A stretch of 64,000 bases of DNA from CAVWSM01 sp963798505 (GTDB taxonomy: Bacteria > Actinomycetota > Actinomycetes > Jiangellales > Jiangellaceae): contig CAWCTX010000018.1 of the NCBI GenBank assembly GCA_963798505.1, forward strand, positions 62,001 to 126,000, given 5' to 3'. Below the pieces are notes generated by a model. That model was not told where the DNA came from. It saw only the letters and a list, made by a program, of their open reading frames with translations, and did not search any database. This document shows, piece by piece, positions 1 to 8,403 of this stretch; the first letter of the stretch is position 1; each line of letters opens with the position of its first letter. The position numbers and the translations under genes are program-made.

Positions 1-659
1 GCGGCCGAGCCGTCGACAACCGCGTCCGCGCCCAGGCTCCGGGCGAGGGCGAGCTCGTCGGCGGTCAGGCCAACGGCCACCACTCGAGCGCCAAGGGCGT
101 GCGCCACCATCACCGCGGCCAGCCCGACACCGCCGCAGCCGTACACGCTGACCCACTCGTCGGCCCGGACCCGGCCCTGCGCGACGACCGCGCGGTAGGC
201 AGTGGCGAACCGGCAGCCGAGGCTTGCCGCGGTCGCCATCTCCATGCCCTCCGGCAGCCGCACGAGGTTGACGTCTGCGTGCTCGATGACCACGAGCTCG
301 GCGAAGGATCCCCAGTGGGTGAAGCCGGGTTGTGTCTGGCGTTCGCAGACCTGACCGTTGCCGGCGCGGCAGGACGCGCAGTCGCCGCATGCGTTCACGA
401 ACGGGGTGGTGACCCGGTCGCCCGGCCGCCACCCCGTGACGTCCGGACCGACGGACGCGACAACGCCGGCAAGCTCGTGGCCGGGGATGTGCGGGAACGA
501 CGCGATGTCCGGGTCGTGGCCCAGCCAGCCGTGCCAGTCGCTGCGACACAGCCCGGTCGCGGCGACGCGGATGACCGCGCCCGCGGCCGGCGGCTGCGGA
601 TCGGGGACGAGCCGGACCTCCGGCCGCTGGCCGAACCCGTCGTACACGACCGCGCGCAT
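1..659 (-). CDS. Zinc-dependent alcohol dehydrogenase (N-terminal part, runs off window)
   Basis: A medium-chain zinc alcohol dehydrogenase that would oxidise an alcohol or reduce an aldehyde with NAD(P). Reading down from an ATG at 659 gives about 219 residues to the window edge, so the C-terminal third is missing. Near residue 38 is the catalytic-zinc cysteine in CRSDWH, followed by GHE near residue 62. The structural-zinc lobe shows four cysteines in the C-x2-C-x2-C-x7-C spacing (CGDCASC, then C). A nucleotide-binding GCGGVG motif lies near residue 180. It sits 69 bases downstream of the LuxR-type gene on the same strand, so it may be its target. Family is secure; substrate is unknown. Confidence 0.9.
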   Translation of the reverse strand, partial: MRAVVYDGFGQRPEVRLVPDPQPPAAGAVIRVAATGLCRSDWHGWLGHDPDIASFPHIPGHELAGVVASVGPDVTGWRPGDRVTTPFVNACGDCASCRAGNGQVCERQTQPGFTHWGSFAELVVIEHADVNLVRLPEGMEMATAASLGCRFATAYRAVVAQGRVRADEWVSVYGCGGVGLAAVMVAHALGARVVAVGLTADELALARSLGADAVVDGSA

Positions 660-728
660 TGTCATCCCAGAGTCAAGATCGAATGGTTCCCGAAGTCACA
701 TGCAACGCAAGACACGGGGCACTCCCAG

Positions 729-3569
729 TTAGTCCCTGGCCAACTCGCGCGGGAGCTCGTCGCGGCCGCGTACACCCAGTTTCTGGAACACGTGCCGCAG
801 GTGAGTCTCGACCGTCTTCTGGGTGACGAACAGCCGTTGCGCGATGTCCCGGTTGGTCGCTCCTTCGGCGGCGAGCCGCGCAACCCGCAGCTCGCTCGCT
901 GTCAGTGCCTCGACACCGCTGATCGCTGGCCTGCGCGGGCGTCCCCCGGCAGCGACGAGCTCGTCACGGGCTCGAGCGGCCAGCGGCGCGGCGCCGGCGC
1001 GATGAGCGAACTCCAACCCGCGTCGGAGGTGATCCTGCGCTTCGAGTCGCTTCCCGTCCCGGCGCAACACCGATCCGAGCTCGACGTGCGCGTGGCCGAG
1101 TTCGAGCCGCGCGGACAGTGGTTCGAGCAGATCGACGGCCTGCTGCAGCAGGGCACGAGCTTCGGGGCGCTGCTGTGTCGCCGCCTTGGCGATCAGCGCA
1201 CCGGCGATGAGACGGGGGAGTTCAGTTGCCTGTGCGAGCTCAAGCTGCTGGGCGGCTAGTCGTCCCGCTTCGGTGTGATTGCCGAGTTGCAGCTGCGCGG
1301 CCGCGGCATCGACCCGCCACAGCGCCAGCCCTGGATGGCTCCATGGCAGCTGCCCCCAGCGCGTCCCTGCGTCGAGCAGGTCGGCAAGCGCCTCGCGCGG
1401 GCGTCCCTGCCCAAGCCGCAGGCGCCCACGTGCCTCGAGCGCCATCGCCCAGCCCATGTCGGCTGGCGCAGGCGACGGGACATCGGCCTGAGCCAATGCG
1501 AGCTCCGCTCCGTCGAGATCACCTTGCGCGACGAGGGCATCGAGCAGTGGTGCGAGATGCCACGCCCTCCCGGCGCTCATGCCACGGGCCAGTTTCTGCT
1601 CAAGCGACCATCGCGCGTATGCCTCCGCCTCCCTGAGCCGGCCTAGCCGGCAGGCGATGATCGCTCGCGGGAAGCCGAGATGGGCGACCAGGCTTGCTGC
1701 GCCGCGCCGTTCACTTTCTCGCATGAGTGCGGACAGGATTTGGTCGGCATCGTCGAACCGGTCGGTGGCGACCAGCATCATCGTCGCCCAGGCCAGCACC
1801 AGGGTTTCCTCATCAACGATGGAACTGCTTGCCAGGACGCGATCAAGCAGGGCCGACCCCGAGGCCTGCGATCCGGCGCGCCCGAGCGCGCGGACCGCGA
1901 GGTGGACACGCATAAGGTCGCGCCCGACGCCTGGGGGCGCGCTCTCCTCTTGGTACTGCCCGACCCGGTCCCACGCAGCACGTGCCCGGTCGGCCAGCAG
2001 CCAGGAGTTCGCGAGCAATTCGGCTTCCACTATGAGTTCGACGTCGGTGCGGGGGCCGCTGGCCGGAACGGCAGACTCAAGCACGGCAGCGGCCTCAACG
2101 AAATGGCCGGCGATTCCGAGGGCCCGGCCAGCGAGAAGGGCTGCTGCCGGACGTTCGGTCACATGGATCGTCGCCACGCCGTCAGTGAGCAGTTGGATCG
2201 CCTGGGAGCCCCGGCGCTCGGCGAGGTATGCAAGTCCCAGCTCGACCAGGAGCGATCCGCGCAGCCTTGTCGGTGGCGGTTCGGCCAAGGCCCGGACCAG
2301 GTACTGGCCAGCAATGTCCAAGGCGCCGCGCTGGACAGCGAGTCGAGCAGCCTGCTGAAGCGTTGCGGCGGTGTCCGGATCTCCGACCGGGTGAGTGCGG
2401 ATGAGGTGCAGCGCCAGCCGGTCAGGTGGCGCGCCATCGGCTGCCAGCACGGCCGTAGCCTTGGCATGCGCGAGCGCCCGCTCGTCCTCGCCCATCGCAT
2501 CTTCCACGGCGGCACGAAGAATCGGATGGGCGAAGCGCAGCTCACTGCCCGGAGCAAGGATGGACGCCGACCGCAGGCTGTCGGCGAGGACCGCCGTCGC
2601 ATCGAGCGGCAGCCGCGCGAGTGTCGACACCTGGCGCAATGGCGCGCCGTCGCCGAGGACGGTGAGCGCACGCGCCACTGCGTCCGCGCCTGGCGGAAAC
2701 CGAGCCAACTGCTGGGTCAGGAGGCTCGCGACCGCGTCAAGACCGAACGTGCCGACCTGCTCGACCGCCTCGTCGGTCTCGGGGACACCCTCGGCACCAA
2801 GACCTGCCACCAGCGTCCGCACGAGCAGCGGGTTCCCGCCCGTAGCCGCATGGCAGGCGGCGCAGAAGCGTTCGGTCGCCTGCTCTCCGACCATCTCGCG
2901 AACGAGTCTTGCCGTCGCGCTCGGACCGAGCAGTGCTGGGCGCAGTGTTCCGCCCGCAAGACCCAAGAGCTCGAGCAGCAGTTCCGGCTCGGCTGCCGGG
3001 TCACCGGTCCGCCGAGCAACGAGCGCAACAACGCGAAGTTCATCGAGACGCGCGCCGAGGAAGGCCAGGAACCGCAGCGACGGCCCGTCAGCCCAATGGC
3101 AGTCATCGACCAGGAGCAGAACCGGAGTCTGGGCGGACAGGTTGGCCACCAGCCAGTACAGCCCGTGCAGCGTCGCGAACGACGCATCGGCACTCGGGAC
3201 ACCCTGCCCAAGGCTCTGACCGAACGCCCGCAGCGCGAGGGAGGCGGCCCCGTCGAGCAGTTCCCGGTCGGCGACCGGGGAGCCAAGGCCGAGCGGCTCA
3301 AACAGCTGCTGAACCACCCCAAAGGAGAAATCCCCCTCGAGAGCTGAGCCTCTGGCCGCCAGCACGGTCATGCCTCGCGCCTTGCCGGCTCCTGCCCCGA
3401 CGTGAAGCAGCGCTGTCTTGCCGATCCCAGCCGGTCCCTCGAGCACGAGGAACTCGCCACGGCCAGCATCGGCCGCATCCAGCGTGCGCTCGATCACCGC
3501 GAACTCGTCCTGGCGCTCGAGCATGTTGATCGCGTCGAGTGCGGTGTCGGTCAGCCGCGCGACCGTCAC
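729..3569 (-). CDS. Large ATP-binding LuxR-family regulator (LAL type)
   Basis: A 946-residue transcription regulator of the LAL class (large ATP-binding LuxR). An N-terminal AAA/NACHT-like ATPase has Walker A GPAGIGKT at residues 45-52 and Walker B LLLVDDCHW near 152-160. A long helical, TPR-like middle follows. A C-terminal LuxR helix-turn-helix occupies about 885-940, with LTASELRVARLAAEG and TNRDIAQRLFVTQKTVETHL. The length is typical (850-1000). The start at 3569 is the first in frame; a shorter start at MLERQDEF (residue 16) is equally plausible. The alcohol dehydrogenase gene follows on the same strand and a DUF4188 gene diverges. The ligand is unknown. Confidence 0.92.
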   Translation of the reverse strand: MTVARLTDTALDAINMLERQDEFAVIERTLDAADAGRGEFLVLEGPAGIGKTALLHVGAGAGKARGMTVLAARGSALEGDFSFGVVQQLFEPLGLGSPVADRELLDGAASLALRAFGQSLGQGVPSADASFATLHGLYWLVANLSAQTPVLLLVDDCHWADGPSLRFLAFLGARLDELRVVALVARRTGDPAAEPELLLELLGLAGGTLRPALLGPSATARLVREMVGEQATERFCAACHAATGGNPLLVRTLVAGLGAEGVPETDEAVEQVGTFGLDAVASLLTQQLARFPPGADAVARALTVLGDGAPLRQVSTLARLPLDATAVLADSLRSASILAPGSELRFAHPILRAAVEDAMGEDERALAHAKATAVLAADGAPPDRLALHLIRTHPVGDPDTAATLQQAARLAVQRGALDIAGQYLVRALAEPPPTRLRGSLLVELGLAYLAERRGSQAIQLLTDGVATIHVTERPAAALLAGRALGIAGHFVEAAAVLESAVPASGPRTDVELIVEAELLANSWLLADRARAAWDRVGQYQEESAPPGVGRDLMRVHLAVRALGRAGSQASGSALLDRVLASSSIVDEETLVLAWATMMLVATDRFDDADQILSALMRESERRGAASLVAHLGFPRAIIACRLGRLREAEAYARWSLEQKLARGMSAGRAWHLAPLLDALVAQGDLDGAELALAQADVPSPAPADMGWAMALEARGRLRLGQGRPREALADLLDAGTRWGQLPWSHPGLALWRVDAAAAQLQLGNHTEAGRLAAQQLELAQATELPRLIAGALIAKAATQQRPEARALLQQAVDLLEPLSARLELGHAHVELGSVLRRDGKRLEAQDHLRRGLEFAHRAGAAPLAARARDELVAAGGRPRRPAISGVEALTASELRVARLAAEGATNRDIAQRLFVTQKTVETHLRHVFQKLGVRGRDELPRELARD

Positions 3570-3687
3570 ATCCCGATTGTGGCATCGACTGCCCGCTGCA
3601 GGACCTCGAAAGCTCAGGGGAAGTCCGGAATAACGTCAGGGCGTTGCCTCGATGTGCCGCGATGCCGACCACGAGCACTCTCGGCCC

Positions 3688-4194
3688 ATGGGCACGCCGC
3701 GGGCCACGGTCGACCTCACTGACCATCCCGACCTGGTCGTCATCTACCTGGGCATGCGCGCGCAGTCGCTGCGCGGCGCGCGTGTACTCCGGCGGATAGC
3801 ACACGAGATCGGCGACTCAGTGGCGGCCCGACCGGACGGGCTGCTGCGCCACGAGAACTTCTGGTTCGAGCTGTTGCCTCCGCACGCCGGGATCCGGCAG
3901 TACTGGCGCGACTTCGAAGCGCTTGAGCAATGGGCGCGGTCCCTTCCGCACCGGGACTGGTGGGTCGCGTTCATTCGCGACCCACAGGGAACGAGTTTCT
4001 GGCACGAGACGTACGCGCGAACTGGCGGGTTCGAGGCGATCTACGACAACCTCACGGAACCGATCGGGCTGTCGTCGTTCGCGCCGACCGTACCTGCACG
4101 TGGACCGATGTTCTCCGCCAGACGCAGAGCGGGTCACGCCGGCCCGGTCCCAGAGCCGGTCGTGCCTGAGCTGGCGCTGTACGGCAGGCAGTGA
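3688..4194 (+). CDS. DUF4188 (monooxygenase-like) protein
   Basis: A 168-residue cytosolic protein resembling the DUF4188 family, small ferredoxin-like-fold proteins often described as monooxygenase-like but without a proven reaction. Recognisable blocks are VVIYLGMRAQSLRG near the start, GIRQYWRDFEALEQWAR in the middle and FWHETYARTGGFEAIYDN towards the end. The chosen ATG at 3688 removes a 12-residue unmatched leader that the open frame would allow from 3652. It is transcribed away from the LAL regulator across about 118 bases, so that regulator could control it. No cofactor motif is visible. Confidence 0.75.
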   Translation: MGTPRATVDLTDHPDLVVIYLGMRAQSLRGARVLRRIAHEIGDSVAARPDGLLRHENFWFELLPPHAGIRQYWRDFEALEQWARSLPHRDWWVAFIRDPQGTSFWHETYARTGGFEAIYDNLTEPIGLSSFAPTVPARGPMFSARRRAGHAGPVPEPVVPELALYGRQ

Positions 4195-4201
4195 GCGCGC
4201 G

Positions 4202-4391
4202 ATGACGACCGTGGACCTCGTTGTCTGCCCGGAGTGCGGTCAACCGGCCGCCATCTCTCGTCGCGACGTCCGTGCCTAGCACGGGCGGACTGCTTGAGCA
4301 TGCGCACATCCAGTGCGTGCTCCGGCATTGGTTCCTCATGCCGGTGGAGTGGTTACCCAAGTGGCCGGACACCGCCGACCGATACGTTTGA
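4202..4391 (+). pseudogene. Small zinc-ribbon protein, frameshifted
   Basis: Starting at ATG 4202, the first 25 codons encode MTTVDLVVCPECGQPAAISR and then stop at 4279. Moving one frame over at about 4270 restores a reading through PSTGGLLEHAHIQCVLRHWF to a TGA at 4389-4391. The joined product, about 62 residues, has CPEC plus a second Cys/His pair (C and HW), the layout of a small actinobacterial zinc-ribbon protein. It lies 8 bases after the DUF4188 stop, so they are probably co-transcribed. One indel explains the break, either a real lesion or a sequencing error. The function is unknown. Confidence 0.6.
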
Positions 4392-4493
4392 CCTGCGGTC
4401 GTGCTAGGGCGACGTCGTGTTGCCCAGTCGCAATCGGTATGACGCGCGGGCGCGGCTCGCTCGCCCGATCATGCCGGCAATCGGAGTGAAGAA

Positions 4494-4511
4494 ACGTTCC
4501 CGCGGGAACGT
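4494..4511. repeat. 18-bp perfect palindrome
   Basis: The 18 bases ACGTTCCCGCGGGAACGT equal their own reverse complement. The site lies in the 250-base gap between the broken zinc-ribbon gene and the 3' end of the DUF899 gene, which converge. No promoter is obvious beside it and there is no T tract. It may be a protein-binding site or a loop-less terminator-like stem. Nothing else is seen in this gap. Confidence 0.7.
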
Positions 4512-4641
4512 CCGCTGTTGCCGCGAGCCGCGTCCCTGGTTGACGACAACCCAACGGTGGGCACGTGACTGCGACGTCCGGGACCATCACAACGAAGGTC
4601 TTGATCAGCCGTCCTGTTCGGACGCGCACGAACAACGGTGC

Positions 4642-5326
4642 CTAGTACGCGTCGTGGTAGTTCCACCACTGGTACGGAGGAGTCTGCGGGAAGCCCTCCG
4701 GCGAGTCCTCCCACTCCTCCTGGCGGCCGAGCGCGGTGATGTCGAGGTAGCTCCAGGTGCTTCCCATCGCCTCGTCGCCTCGGGCGTCGACGAAGTAGGT
4801 GCGGTAGATCCGCTCGCCATCGCGGATGAACGCGTTGGTCCCATGCCACTCGTCCACGCCGAAGTCTTTGTCAAAGCCGTCGGTGATCGTGTACCACGGG
4901 ATCAGCTGCCAGCCCATGCGCTCCTTCAGGCCCTGGATCTCGGCCTGCGGGGCGCGCGAGGCGAACGCGAGCGTCGTGTCCCGCGCGTTCAGGTGGGCGG
5001 GGTGTGCGACCTGGTCGGCAACGAACGAGCAGCCCACGCAGGCACGTTCCGGGTACGCGCCGCCCGCTTCTGGGTACGTGGTGACGTCCGGCGCGTAGAA
5101 GGCGCGGTAGACGATCAGTTGGCGGCGGCCTTCGAAGAGATCGGCGAGGCTCGCCGGCCCGTTCGGGCCCTCGAAGCGGTAATCCTTCTCGACCGCCAGC
5201 CACGGCATCCTCCGGCGCTGGGCCGCCATCGCGTCGCGCGCCCTGGTGAGCTCCTTCTCCTTGACCAGCAGCTCCTGACGTGCTGAGCTCCCACTCCTGT
5301 GGCGACACGACTGGTGGTGTGTTCAT
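4642..5326 (-). CDS. DUF899 thioredoxin-like protein (frameshift near the N terminus)
   Basis: A DUF899-family protein, thioredoxin-like in fold and of unproven activity. ATG at 5326 follows a strong AGGAGGGA ribosome site (5333-5340) and encodes MNTPPVVSPQEWELS. The frame then shifts near 5277-5281 to QELLVKEKELTRARDAMAAQ and continues intact to 4642. Family blocks are RRMPWLAVEKDYRFEGP, LADLFEGRRQLIVYRAF, CVGCSF (the two-cysteine site) and a C-terminal YQWWNYHDAY. The reconstructed length of about 228 residues fits the family. The single indel is probably an artefact; without the upstream piece an internal ATG at 5229 would give 195 residues. Confidence 0.8.
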
Positions 5327-5445
5327 CGGGCGTCCCTCCTTTGGTACTCGTCGACACAATCCATCCTGGGTCAGTGCCGGGCCGTGCCGCTCGGTTGGCT
5401 CTCCCAACGCGGACCTCACCGTCGTCCTGCTCGGCATAGCGCAAG

Positions 5446-6108
5446 TCAGGCGGCGAGGGCGAACTTGCGCGCGACGGGGGCAGCGATGAGCGCCGCGCGC
5501 GGCCCATACCGGCCGTTGGCCACGCAGTGCAGCAACCACCGTGGCGGCACCCGGCGCACGATGATCGCGGCGTTCACGGTCATCGCGAAGAGGCTGCACC
5601 CGGCCACGACCGCGTCACCCACGGCGAGGGCGTACGACAGCCAGAGCGCGGCGCTGATCACGATGAGCGCAAGCGGGTGCGGCGAGAGGCCGACCAGCGA
5701 GGCGCCGCGGAACGCGGTCCACAACTGCGGCACCTGACGGAACAGGCCGATGCAGGTCGCGAGCAGCGAGACCGCGACGACACCGCCCAGCGTGTAGGCG
5801 GTGCCGGCCACTGCGGCCCACGTTGCGAAACCGGTGAGCAGGTATCGCGCAGGAAGACGCACCGTGCGCGTCAGCACGACCAGCGTCGCGATCGCGAGCA
5901 GCATCGCCGGCGCGTTGGCAACGATGTGCGGGCCCTGCGCGCTCAACAGACCGTACGACAGCCAGGTCGCCGTCGATGTCACCGCGAGCGAGGCGCTGAC
6001 GCGCGAGATCCCGTCCGCCCGGCGGGTGCGGACCAGCCGCACGATCTGCGGCCAGAAGCAGCTGACTCCGACGGCCGCGGCGGCGTAGCCGAGCAGCGCG
6101 ACGAGCAT
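5446..6108 (-). CDS. PQ-loop / SWEET-like membrane transporter
   Basis: A polytopic membrane protein of about 220 residues with two PQ-loop motifs. The first, SCFWPQIVRLVRTRRADGIS, lies near the N terminus and the second, LFRQVPQLWTAFRG, near residue 140. Around them are six to seven hydrophobic segments. SWEET and SemiSWEET sugar exporters and PQ-loop amino-acid transporters share this plan; the substrate cannot be read. The ATG at 6108 is preceded by a GGAG; an upstream in-frame start would add 14 residues. It follows tilS on the same strand, in the place where hpt lies in many actinobacteria. Confidence 0.75.
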   Translation of the reverse strand: MLVALLGYAAAAVGVSCFWPQIVRLVRTRRADGISRVSASLAVTSTATWLSYGLLSAQGPHIVANAPAMLLAIATLVVLTRTVRLPARYLLTGFATWAAVAGTAYTLGGVVAVSLLATCIGLFRQVPQLWTAFRGASLVGLSPHPLALIVISAALWLSYALAVGDAVVAGCSLFAMTVNAAIIVRRVPPRWLLHCVANGRYGPRAALIAAPVARKFALAA

Positions 6109-6224
6109 GGGTGTGCGGTCTCCGGATGTGGTGCGCAGGGCGGCGCGCACCGACTCCGGGGCAGCGTTGGCCCCGGGTCGGTGACGATCTGACGGGGGAG
6201 CGCGCCTGGACGCAGGCGCACGGG

Positions 6225-7217
6225 CTACATCTTATGTGACGATTCAGGCGTTTCGGCACGCACCCGGATGTGACCCTGCACGCGTGCGGCGCGCCGCCCC
6301 CCAGGGAGCTCCACCCATCGCTGCCCGTGCCAGTCGGTCACCAGCCGGTCGAGCTCGGCGACATGCGCCGCGGTCAGGTTGGTCGCCGGGCAGCCCGCGT
6401 CCAACGCGAGCCTGCGCAGCATCCGCGTGCGTACGGCGGCAGGGAACTCGGCGATCCGCTCCACGACGAGCCCGTCGCCGTCGTGGCACGTACGCCATGC
6501 CTGCCCTGCCCATGTGTCGAGCGCGTCGGCGTCCGCGCGCAGCAGGCGAGCCGAACGAGCCAGCGCCTCGGCAACGCCCGGGCCGAGCGCCTTCTCCCAC
6601 GTGGGCAGCACATCGTGCCGCACCCGCACCCGCGCGAAGGTGGCATCGGTGTTGTGCGGGTCGTCCCACGGCGTCAGCCCCTGAGCAAGGCAGGCCGCGA
6701 CAGTCGTCGCCCGCGTCAACCCGAGCAGCGGTCTCCGGTAGCGCCCCGAGACCTCGGGCATCCCGGCCAGCGAACGGGCGCCCGAGCCACGGGCCAGCCC
6801 CAGGACCACGCTCTCGGCCTGGTCGTCCAGCGTGTGGCCGAGCAGGACGGCGGCTGCGTGGTGCCGCTCGGCGGCTGCGTCGAGCGCGACATACCGCGCG
6901 GCCCGCGCGGCGGCCTCGGGACCGCCGCGCGGCTCCACTCGTACGGACACAACCTCCACCGGATCGAGCCGCATTCGTACGAGTGCCACCGCCGCCCGAC
7001 GCGCCACCGCACCGGAGTCGGCCTGCAGTCCATGGTCGACGACCACTGCTCCTGCCCGCCAGCCACGGGTGCGCGCCTCGAAGGCGAGACCGGCGGCCAG
7101 TGCGAGAGAGTCGGCGCCACCGGAGCAGGCGGCGAGCACGACCACGCGGTCAGGGACGTCGGTCAGCGCCCGCCGGATCGCGAGCCGGACCGCCGCGACC
7201 GTGGGATGTGGCCCCAT
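6225..7217 (-). CDS. tilS: tRNA(Ile)-lysidine synthase
   Basis: TilS attaches lysine to the wobble cytidine of the CAU-anticodon tRNA-Ile, converting it to read AUA. It is an essential cytosolic ATP-PPase. The PP-loop SGGADS is at residues 32-37, followed by VVVDHGLQ, LLGHTLDDQAESV and RPLLGLTR, all standard in the N-terminal catalytic domain. The TilS_C-like tail ends in a GGRRAARVQGHIRVR stretch. At 330 residues it matches actinobacterial TilS. The gene lies 27 bases downstream of the Zincin_2 protease gene, as in mycobacteria. Confidence 0.95.
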   Translation of the reverse strand: MGPHPTVAAVRLAIRRALTDVPDRVVVLAACSGGADSLALAAGLAFEARTRGWRAGAVVVDHGLQADSGAVARRAAVALVRMRLDPVEVVSVRVEPRGGPEAAARAARYVALDAAAERHHAAAVLLGHTLDDQAESVVLGLARGSGARSLAGMPEVSGRYRRPLLGLTRATTVAACLAQGLTPWDDPHNTDATFARVRVRHDVLPTWEKALGPGVAEALARSARLLRADADALDTWAGQAWRTCHDGDGLVVERIAEFPAAVRTRMLRRLALDAGCPATNLTAAHVAELDRLVTDWHGQRWVELPGGRRAARVQGHIRVRAETPESSHKM

Positions 7218-7244
7218 GACGGTCAGTGTCGCAGAGCGCCCGGG

Positions 7245-8351
7245 TCAGGCCGCCTTGCCGTGGACCCGCTCCACCCAGGAGTCCGGGCTGCCGATCTCGG
7301 CGAGCGACGGCAGGTGCTCGGGCGAGTCCCAGACCCGGTTGAACCCGTCGAGACCGACCTTGTCGACGACGGCTCGTACGAAGGTGGCGCCGTCGCGGTA
7401 CTGCCGCATCTTGGCCTCGAGACCCAGCAGGCGACGCAGCATCTTGTCGGTGCCTTTGGCGCCCTGCCGGCGGGCCTGGAACCGCCGCCTGATCTCCTCG
7501 ACCGACGGCACGACCTCGGGGCCGACTCCGTCCATGACGACGTCGGCATGCCCCTCGAGCAGCGACATGATGCCGGTGATGCGGTCGACGATCTCCTTCT
7601 GCTCCGGTGTCTGAACGATGTCGAGGAGCGAGCGCCCGCTGTCGTCCCTGGCGGACCGGATGACCTGCTCGACGACCTCGCGGAGCCGGTTGGCCAGGGC
7701 CGATGCGTCGAGCTCGGTCTCCTCGAGCACTTGAGCGATCAGGCTGCGCAGGTGCTCGCCCAGCCACGGCACCGCCCCGAACTGCACGCGGTGGGTCTCC
7801 TCGTGCAGGCACACCCACAACCGGAAGTCGCTCGGGTCCAGGTGCAGCTCGCGCTCGACCGCGAGCACGTTGGGCGCTACGAGCAGGAGGCGGCCGCGCT
7901 CCCCGTCGTCGCCGACGTGGTACGGGTCGAACTGGCCGAGCACCTTGCCGGACAGGAACGCCAGCAGCGCGCCCGTCTCGAGCCCGGTCACCTTGGGCCC
8001 GATCTGGTCGAAGATCGGCATCGCGTTCTGACGCTGTGGCTTCTTGGCCCTGACCTTCTCGAGCAGCGGGGTGATCAGCTGGCTCAGGGCCGCCACGTTG
8101 GCCTTCGCCCAGCCGGCCCGGTCGACCACCACGACCGGTGCGACCGCGGGCTCGGCGGACAGGCCGGTGTAGGCAGCCACGTGGCCCTGCGCCGCCTGCG
8201 CCGCATAGCGCAGATCCGTCACGAGAGCGGCGGCCTCCTCGCGCGACACCTCAGGCCCCGGCCGGGCCAGCCGAGTCGCCGTCGCCATGGCGAGATCCCA
8301 GTCGACCAGTGGCTCGTCCGGGCCCGTTGCGTCAGGTTCCTGGTGCGTCAT
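7245..8351 (-). CDS. Zinc-dependent metalloprotease, Zincin_2 (DUF2342) family
   Basis: A 368-residue putative metallopeptidase of the actinobacterial Zincin_2 family (Rv3626c-like), sometimes loosely linked to coenzyme F420 genes. The zincin motif HEETHRVQF supplies HExxH, preceded by LWVCL. The acidic start MTHQEPDATGPDEPLVDWDLA is typical, so ATG 8351 was chosen. The open frame upstream (to 8594) is unrelated sequence that overlaps dacB. The gene sits between dacB and tilS in the conserved order. No physiological substrate is established. Confidence 0.9.
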   Translation of the reverse strand: MTHQEPDATGPDEPLVDWDLAMATATRLARPGPEVSREEAAALVTDLRYAAQAAQGHVAAYTGLSAEPAVAPVVVVDRAGWAKANVAALSQLITPLLEKVRAKKPQRQNAMPIFDQIGPKVTGLETGALLAFLSGKVLGQFDPYHVGDDGERGRLLLVAPNVLAVERELHLDPSDFRLWVCLHEETHRVQFGAVPWLGEHLRSLIAQVLEETELDASALANRLREVVEQVIRSARDDSGRSLLDIVQTPEQKEIVDRITGIMSLLEGHADVVMDGVGPEVVPSVEEIRRRFQARRQGAKGTDKMLRRLLGLEAKMRQYRDGATFVRAVVDKVGLDGFNRVWDSPEHLPSLAEIGSPDSWVERVHGKAA

Positions 8352-8403
8352 GCGACCCACCGTACGTGCTCCGCAGCGATCCGCGCCGAGTCGTGAGGAG
8401 GGG

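Noticed and set aside
99..1259. Long plus-strand open frame of 386 codons
   Set aside because: Antisense to the alcohol dehydrogenase and LuxR genes; its translation is His/Arg-rich with no domain, typical of GC-rich shadow frames.
1680..3347. 555-codon plus-strand frame
   Set aside because: Antisense to the LAL regulator, whose ATPase and HTH motifs are clear; no recognisable domain in the shadow.
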